The notes under the pieces were generated by a model. The model did no database searches, had not been told where the DNA came from, and worked only from the letters and a program-made list of their open reading frames with translations. A stretch of 64,000 nucleotides of DNA from Diadema setosum (taxonomy: Eukaryota; Echinodermata; Echinoidea; Diadematoida; Diadematidae): positions 16,395,385 to 16,459,384 of the forward strand of contig NC_092705.1 of NCBI RefSeq assembly GCF_964275005.1. The letters are read 5' to 3'. Shown piece after piece: positions 12,301 through 21,300 of this stretch. How positions within the stretch are numbered: the stretch's first letter is position 1; each line of letters begins with the position of its first letter. The translations under genes and the position numbers were made by a program.

Positions 12301-15300
12301 GATTTGGTGAACAGGTGCTGGGCGGTACTTGATATTGTCCCTCAACTCAGTTCGTGTATAACTCACGTCACTGAAGACATTCTTATCTCGGGCAACACTA
12401 CGATAGTGGAGATTTTTACCACACCGTCCGCCTCACCATGTGCAGAAGATTTATCATTAGAAAAGTAAGTGGAATGTCATATAATATTGCTCTCGGAGAA
12501 GATTCTGAGAATCTCTGAGACCGTGGGCAAACAATATCTCTTTACTAGTCTTGAATGTCAATTGACGGTATGGATTTAGCCTCCTAAAATAGTAAGTCTG
12601 AAAAGACTACAACGACCATGTATAGTCTATGCTGTTGGCTTTTCCCAGTCTTTTTACAATGAGATTCTTGGTTGTGCCCACTCTTGTGTGGATATCAGAA
12701 CCTGCGTGAAGAATAAAAGTGCCATTCAACGGTGATTGAAGTATCATTTTATTATTATGGAATTGTGACACTGACACATCTAAAACCTGTATTAGTATAT
12801 TAGGATGAGGTCGGGTGATATGTGGTTCTCCTGTTGTCATATCAGACACTAGTGGTGTCTGATAAATTTGCCAAATGTAAACTTGTTCTGAAGACTTTTT
12901 GTTTTGACACAACCTGTGAATTACATGAAATATTGTGGAGTTTTAAAGGGGATGGCTAGTAACTGATTAGTGGGAATCAGTGGGAATGCTGGGGGATGAT
13001 TGTTCCAATCCTTGTGGGATTCATTTAAGAGAACATTATATATCTATTGTTGTGTGAAAATCATTTTCTTCAGAATGGTCTCATATTCAAGTAGTGTGCA
13101 GTATAATGTTTCCAGGTTAGCATGCCTGTACAGTGACAGGGCATTAAACTGCACATTACTTGAATATGAGACCATTCTGAAGCAAATAATTTTCACACAA
13201 CAATAGATACATAATGTACTCTTAAATGAATCCCACAAGGATTGGAACAATCATCCCCCAGTATTCCCACTAATTCTCACTGATCAGTTACTAGCCATCC
13301 CCTTTTAAGAGTCATTGTGTCGTGTTACATGTACATGTAAGTGTGGATTCATCATGATGTGCATGATTTGAAGGGGTCGGTGCATTATAGTGTTAACCCA
13401 CACTTTCGTGAAAAATGAGTTACATGCATTTACACCATCCTGAAACACTGCTCTATAATCCCTAAAAATGTCATCTTGAAATTTAAGCAATAAATGGGTT
13501 TTTAATGCAGGCATCTTTTTGCCCCGAAAATTAATCACATCTTATAGGCAGGAATATAATGCAAAGCCACACTTTTCAAGATGGCGACCTCCATGGTAGC
13601 AGACAGAAGGTTGTCATAAAAATATCTAAATCTCAACAGTGAGGAAACTTTTTCATCTACAAAAATGAGTGATTCTGATTCATAACATAACTTGTACTCT
13701 TCTGCCAGTTATGAAAATGGAGATGAGATAAACATTAATGAAATTTAAAGCATTTAATGAGTATTTTTTGTTAATTTTTGTACTGGTGGGGTTAGCACTA
13801 TTTTCATGCTAATTCTACTGATCATGACATTTTTCGCCAGTTTTTTGTTTTTGTTGAACTTATCAGGAAAATACTACAATCACTGGTTTTAGGAGTATTT
13901 TAGCATTGTTCATTGTGACCTATAAGAAAATTAATCAACATTCATGGTCTGTCCCAGCACCTTAAAGTTTCATTAGTGGGTTAGCACTTTATTCATGCTG
14001 ACATTTCGCTTCACAAGGAAAGCTTCCTCAAAATAATTCAGTAGTTAAATAACTGATGGAATATATTCAAAATATAAATCTTTATTTGTTATGTGTGTTT
14101 TTTTTTTCATCGAAATGGCTTATTGTAATAAGTGTATTGTCTCTAACTTCATGATTTTTTTCCCGATGCAAGTGTGATCTGAAAACGTTCATATAGGTAA
14201 AAAAAAAATATGCGGATAGCTGGATGTTTTGACATGTGCCTTACCTGTTAGTAATTCTTACAGAGTTAGATCACTAGTGAAACAACATTTGAAATTGTCA
14301 TTGATTAATTTGTTACCTCTTTTTAATAAAATGCAATTTTGCTATACTTTCACAGCCATATTTAGGGCATTAGCTATAGACAGAAAATGGATGAAAACAA
14401 AATGCATTTTTAATATCGATTAATTTACCTCAAATTTTCAAACAAAATCCTGCCGCTGTCAATACAGCTGTGCTTCCCTGTAGTTTCTTACATAACCGAG
14501 ACACGATGCATACAGGTTTAACATCCTTTGAAAGGATGTTACATTTATGATACAACTGCAAACATTATTTTTCAAATCTAACGCTGTCGTATAAAATTCA
14601 TAGTTCCACGTTGTTGATACCTCTATATGGTTTCTCAATTTAAATCAATAAACGTTGAAAGCAATCAAAGCAGAATTCAAAGCATCAATGCTGATAGTAT
14701 AGTGTTTGTTTTTTTTTTACGTAATTTAATTGTGAGTCAATAGCTCCTTTTTTTTTCCACTACTGCATTTACCCTTTAAACTCGGTATTTGTCATGCATT
14801 TTTATGAAGAAGTCACCATGTTGGAAAGAAAATGTATTTGCTGTATTCTGTTACAAATTTCAGAGTTATCTTTTTTTCACAGGGTTGTTTTCAAGATTAA
14901 TTTAAAAAAAAAGGAAGTTTCCTTCAAATCAATTTGGAGATGTGTGATTGATAAAACTATTAAAAGCATATAGATTTTTCACTTTTTCATGTATGTTTTT
15001 GTCACCGTAACACCTTTGACATGAGAACATTTTTATCTTCTTCCTAAGTGATCTTCATGATCCAAATGTAGTCTGAAAACGCATATGGGGTAAAATGTAT
15101 GTGCATAAACACACCAACTTGGTATACGTAGCCTATTTTGGTCTTATTCGGCACATTGTATTTCAGCATGTATGGTCTGTCCGAATATACGAAATCTATA
15201 AGTGTTCAAACTTCCAAAGATATTTTTTCCCAATTTTAACATGGATTTTTGGCCATTAAGAGTTAGTCATTCATTATGTGATAAGAACCTTCCTGCATAA

Positions 15301-18300
15301 TTTCACACAGCCTGCATTTACCAACGAACATGGAGGAGGATTTATTGAGGCATGTACAGTCATAATTCTCATGCAACACTATTTTTTTTTTGGTAAATTC
15401 GTTGTCATACAAAGAAGGATTTTAGAGTACTATTGGTGATTTTGATACCCTAAACAAGAAAACCAATCTAGCTATTAAAACAAGGCCTTAATGTCTACTT
15501 TATGGTATTTTATTCCCTTTAACAAAAGACATGATAATCCCTGGAATAATGTTGATATGTACCATTCTACTTTATTTTCTCTGATCTAGATACTCTAAAT
15601 TTAAAATGCGTTATATGCATAATGCTGAAGAAGGGACTCTTTCCCTGCTTTTAGGCACACGGAAGATGTAAAAACCTCAATGAGATATAACCCCTCCCCC
15701 TCCCAACAAATCATATTATTATTTTGTATGACACTGAATGCTTAGTCTTTTAAAACTTGAATTGTTGAAATTGTTTAATATCCACATTTCAAGATGTCTT
15801 TATGCCTATATGAGTGATTCTGTGCGCGTGTGTGCGTCTGAAATATTGTGTATGCAAAGTTTGTCTTCACAATTCACACAGATTATACAATACAGACAGT
15901 TAAAAACAAGTATATCTTATTTTGCTTTCACGTCACGAAGGAGGGAAACTCAAATATTACATTAATTTTCCATTTTTAGCGAAGAGATGTTGATATTTTG
16001 TGAGTTTTCAAAAAATAAAGAGTATTTGTATACACGACGGATTTGGCTGCATTAAAGTGCTAAGCCACAAATTCAAAATGTGACTTGAAAAATCCTCTTG
16101 AATCCACCAAAATATCATTGTAGTAAATTTCCCCAAGACACTGTTCAATCTTGAGTATGTAAAGGTTCATATACGAAAAAATTGGCCTTGTCGAGTCATT
16201 AACCTGATTTATGGATTTTTTTCAAACTTTCGAAAGCGATTATCTCAAAATGAACATTGTGTGGGTTAGCACTATAATGCACCGACCCCTTCATTTATTA
16301 TTTTCCTCGATACATGTCTTGATATCTGCAGGTCAGCCAGGGAAGGAGAAATATCAACCATTCCACTCATAGCAGTAAGTGTGTTTGTCTCTTTGAATAA
16401 TTTTGCCCAACCAATCTCGTCCAGGAGAAATTTAATCTGAGAAATCATCATCCCCTTGTCATTAAATTGGCACCTGTGAGAATTTCACTGCATGCCCTAT
16501 ATTAGAGAAAGATTAGATGAAGTTTCTGAAAAAAATCATTAGATTTGCAGAAACTCTAAGAATTTATTAAAGAATTGGTAATACGAGAGACAAATAGGAA
16601 CTTTGATCTGATGAAAATGTGTTGCTAGTTTAAGAATCAACTGAAAAAAAAAATGTGCTTGAAAATTTCAAATATAATAAAGAAACAGAAACAAACAAAC
16701 CTTGTGAAACATTGATAATGTTGAAATGAATACTGTAAAAGCAAGATATTTTCATGGCATTAATTCTTTTTAATTGTTGGAAGTTTCTACTTGTGTACAC
16801 ACACACACACACACAAACCCCCCCCCCAAAAAAAAAAAAAAAAAAAAAACACCCTACTTGGGCTTTCAAAGACTGGTTCTGACTCAAACTTGTCTATTTT
16901 TCCCCCTTAGATCTTGGAGCAAGACTATCCCCAGTACACCTGGGTGGCTGTTCTGGTGGAGCTCTTCATAATGATCAGTATAACTGTGTCCTATCTCACC
17001 ATTGGGTCAGCATTATTACACTCATGTAAGCCATGGTGTCTTTGAATCTCAAACTGCGAAGTGACTTATTGATGCTTGTAGTCATGTCATCTCCTGATTC
17101 ACTGTTAGCTGAATATTTTATCATGCTAATGTAAGCTGCTTAATATGACAGCTGTTACTCTCAATTGAGAATACAGATATAACCATTTATGTGTCCAAGC
17201 TAGTAGATAATTCATCCAAACTTGACCTTAATTGCAAGTAAGCCAATCCATTCAGCCATAACAATGTGCCTAGGACCAACAGAAGGCCATATGGGGATTA
17301 GGGGATTGGGTAATCTCTATTTGTTGACATTTACATGCAGTTTTCAGGCATCGGTGGTGATCGGGGAATGAAGCACATTGAGGATTGATGGGGATCAAAG
17401 GCACTCAAAAACCCTGCCGTCCACATGATCATTACTGCAGTGCACTCCCATTATAATGAACATGGTTATAACGAAATTCTGGTTACAACGAAATAAAAAT
17501 CCAGGGTGCTATGTTTTTTTATTGTTTATTTGTTTGGTTATAAGGAAATTTTGATACAATGAAAGAAATCTGCTGGTGCTACTACTCATAACTGGAGTGT
17601 CTTTCAGTCTCAAACACTATTAAAAATCAAATTTTATGCTACCATATTAACGCCAATATATGCTGTGATAATCTCAAGTCTCAAACAGTAAATGAAAAGT
17701 TGCTGTCAGTTGATTATTAAATATCTCTGTCGTATCTCACCATTTTGTTGCTATCATCATACTCTTAAATTTCATAGTTTTGTTCAGTCCCAAAATATGA
17801 ATTAATGTAAATAATGATCAAAGTTACCCTTTTCCAATGTCACTATTATTCGGGCATTGTCACTGTAGTGTTAAATTTGATATCCTTAATTTCGAGCAGT
17901 AACTGAAAAGTTGATGAGAGGCAGTAGTACCATGCAATTATGTGGAAATAGATGTGAAATGTCTAATGTTTCCATATTTGCTGTTAATGTAAGCCATTGT
18001 GTGGCACCAATAGTGTTATTGCCAGGAAGGGTCTGAATGAATAATGCAAAACCAAACAACAAAAACAAAAACAACTTGTTTTAAAAGGAAGCAAAAGACA
18101 TAAAGATAGATATTGAATCAGAGAGGTAGGTAGATCAACAGAGATATGATGACATAAATGGTATCCCGGGGTACCAAATAAAAATCAGCCATTTTGTTGA
18201 ATTATTATTTTTTTTTATAAAGGTTGTACCCTGGGTGCCAAAAAGTTGGAAATTATTTTGGTGCTGGAGCTAGCGCACACTAGCCACTGCACTGCACTAC

Positions 18301-21300
18301 ACTGCGCTGCACTGAAGCACAGTCACGCTATTGCTTAGCACAGCATACCATGCATGCATAATATAACATGCAGTGGCATTGGAATGACTATGTACACGCA
18401 TACACAGTGCATGCATTTCTCTGCGGCTGTCCTCGAGTGGACATGAGGTGGCGCTACACAACGTGGTACCCCGGAGTACAACGGTACCCCGGGGTAACGC
18501 TTGATGCATCATATGCTGGTGGGATCCTTGGATAGTAGCTGAGAATCAAGTGTTGTCTGCATTTCGGTGATGGTGAATTTATGTTTGTATTATCTTCCTT
18601 CGCAAGTTCTCGGATGGCTGGATGCGTTCATGGCATGGGACAAGGTGGACAAAGGCAATACTGTGCCAGCAAAGATCAAGTATTGCCCAAAGAGGTAATC
18701 TACCCAAATAATTGAATATTCAAATTGATATATATATGATATTGAAATAGCAGTTCCAAGACCAATGATGAAAAATGATAATGGAATTTAGGTTTAAAAA
18801 AATGTTAATTCTACCAGGACATTAGAAGAGCACTTGACCTAGTACCTCTAGAAGGCATGGGGAATGATAATTGCCTTACATATCTTGGTGTGAAGTTGAA
18901 GGATTTGTACTTTTCATCTATCAGGAACAATGTTGTGTGGCATTCTTTTCATTATTCTTAAAGGGATAGTACAGTATTGGTGGAGATGAGAATTGGGCTT
19001 TTAACTTTTTGCGAGATACCAAGAAAACACTTACGATATAGTACAGAGCAAACAATTTTAAGAGGGATTCAAAGTTTATTTACCGAAAATCGGGTTTGTA
19101 ATGACTAAAACATCCAAAAACAAAGTAAAATAAAGCAATTGTAATAAAGTGTGGGTCCCACACTTTATTAGAATCGCTCTTTTTTGGATATCTAAGCCAT
19201 TTCAAAACCAATTTTCATCAAATAAATGTTGAATTCCTCATAGAATTACAAGCTCTTTCATGTTTCATAAGAGGTTTCTCATTATTTCACAAAAAAATGT
19301 TAGAAACTTGAAATTAGGTCTCAACCAAAACTGTGCGATCCCTTTAAAGTATTGTAACATTGCAGCTTGCTTTAGCCCGGTATAGATATAGCCATGGAAT
19401 TAACCAAAACTTACTGTAATATCTTAAATTTACAGCCTTTAAAAAGTTGTCAAGAGTTTCCTACAACTTTTACCGAGTGGTATCACCACCATCTCTTTAC
19501 ATTCAGTGAATCTGCATATTTCCATAATCTGTTTGAGGAAACATTTCCCTTTAATTCCAAACTATCTTTAGTTTCATTATCTGACACACTCAGGGACCAA
19601 TGTACTTTGAAAGGCAATTTCTTTCACAGCTGCAGGAAATTGTAATCAAGGTGAATGAAGATATGACCAGGAGAGAAAAAAAAAGAGAGAAATGTAGGAA
19701 AGAATGGTAGCTGACTCATTGTTGATATGTTTCTGATCTGCACAACTTAGTTTCTGTGTGTTCTTGATTACATACTGACCCTTCGTCTTGAGTGCAGACT
19801 GTGTATCAGATTTCCCCCCCCCCCCCCCCACTTAAGGACCCTCTTCTTTTTTCTTGCAAATCATTACCTCTGCCAATGGAGGAGGTTAAAGGTATGTTTT
19901 CGTTACTATTGGTTTGTTTGTTTGTTAGTTAGTTTTTGTTTGTCCGTGTGCAAAATAACTCAAAAAGTAGTTAACGGATTTGGATGAAACTTACAGGAAA
20001 GGTTGAGAATGACACAAGTAACAGATGATTAGATTTTGGTAGTGATCAGAGAATTTTGGGGAAATTTATGAAGGATTTTTGATATTTTGGCAGGTAGGGT
20101 CAATGAACTTGAGGGTTCAAGCTGCGCATTTTCGAGGTTTTCATACGCGCACTAAAGTGCGTGTTCCACTTTCTGCCAGGATGAGGCGCGCCGCACAGCT
20201 GAGGGTTTATGACGTAACAAAGGCTTCTATATTGGGAAATCAGGTGATTTTTCAGCATGTATGCCTATGGGTGGAAATCACTGATCTCTATGGAAGAGCC
20301 CAAAGAGCTTTTCCCCAGGGGTTGAGAGGAGAAAAATCTCTTTGGGAAGAGCAAGATCATCGGTGGAAAGTAGCTGCTTGGCGGGGGTCTGCGCTCTCAG
20401 AGTGCTTCTCTAGTTTATCTTTATTTTTTGTTGTTGTTGTAATCACTGGTTGAAAACACTGGCAGACAGCACTACATATTCTAAACTGGTACTGACTTCA
20501 TCTTGTGAGAAATGCCTGTATGATATTTTGTGTAACATGAAATGCATGGTGCTGACTGTGATTAGACCTTTTTGCTGATTTCATTTTACGTCCAGGATAT
20601 GTCGACCGTTGTTCAGCCTACTCGTCTTTGGCCTGGTGTTTGCTGTAGCCATGCTGGACCCGAGGGTGCGCACTCCTTACTTTGTTGTTATTGTTTCCAT
20701 CTCATTTCCTCTCTTACTTCATGCCTAAAATGCTCAGAGAGTGACAGCAGCAAATTGGCAATGTCTGGATTATAAAACACCTTCTTGTAAAACATAATTC
20801 ATATCTTTTGATATGAGAGATTCCTGTTATGGAGAAGGGTAGTGTAAAAGTAGAAATATTTGTGGTGTGGAAATTTTCGCACACTTCGAGCGACCAAAAG
20901 CTAGCGCGAAAATTATAATATGTGAGTATTTTTGCTCGCACTGTGTGCAGTTACATTATGTCTTCATTTCATGGAATTTAAAACATATGAAATTCATCTT
21001 ACATGGCAGATTGCACAAAAAATTACTTGTATGAAAATATTCCCTCTTGCAGTAACCTCTCCTTTAAAACCTCAATGCAATATGACTAACTGCCCAGGAA
21101 TTAGGACTAGGTTCCATAACAACTGTAAACTTTTGGACAAATGATGAATCAGTGATTGCAAGCCGATGAATTTACAACTCTGTGCTCTGGTACAGGCCAA
21201 GATAATGAGTTCGACATTTCACACAATGGTATAGTTACTGCAATGACTTTACCACACCAGTTTATGTGCTGCCTGTGGTACAAACATTGCTTGCCAATGA

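Noticed and set aside
13000-13250. Two near-identical 68-codon frames on opposite strands
   Set aside because: They are mirror copies produced by the family B palindrome.
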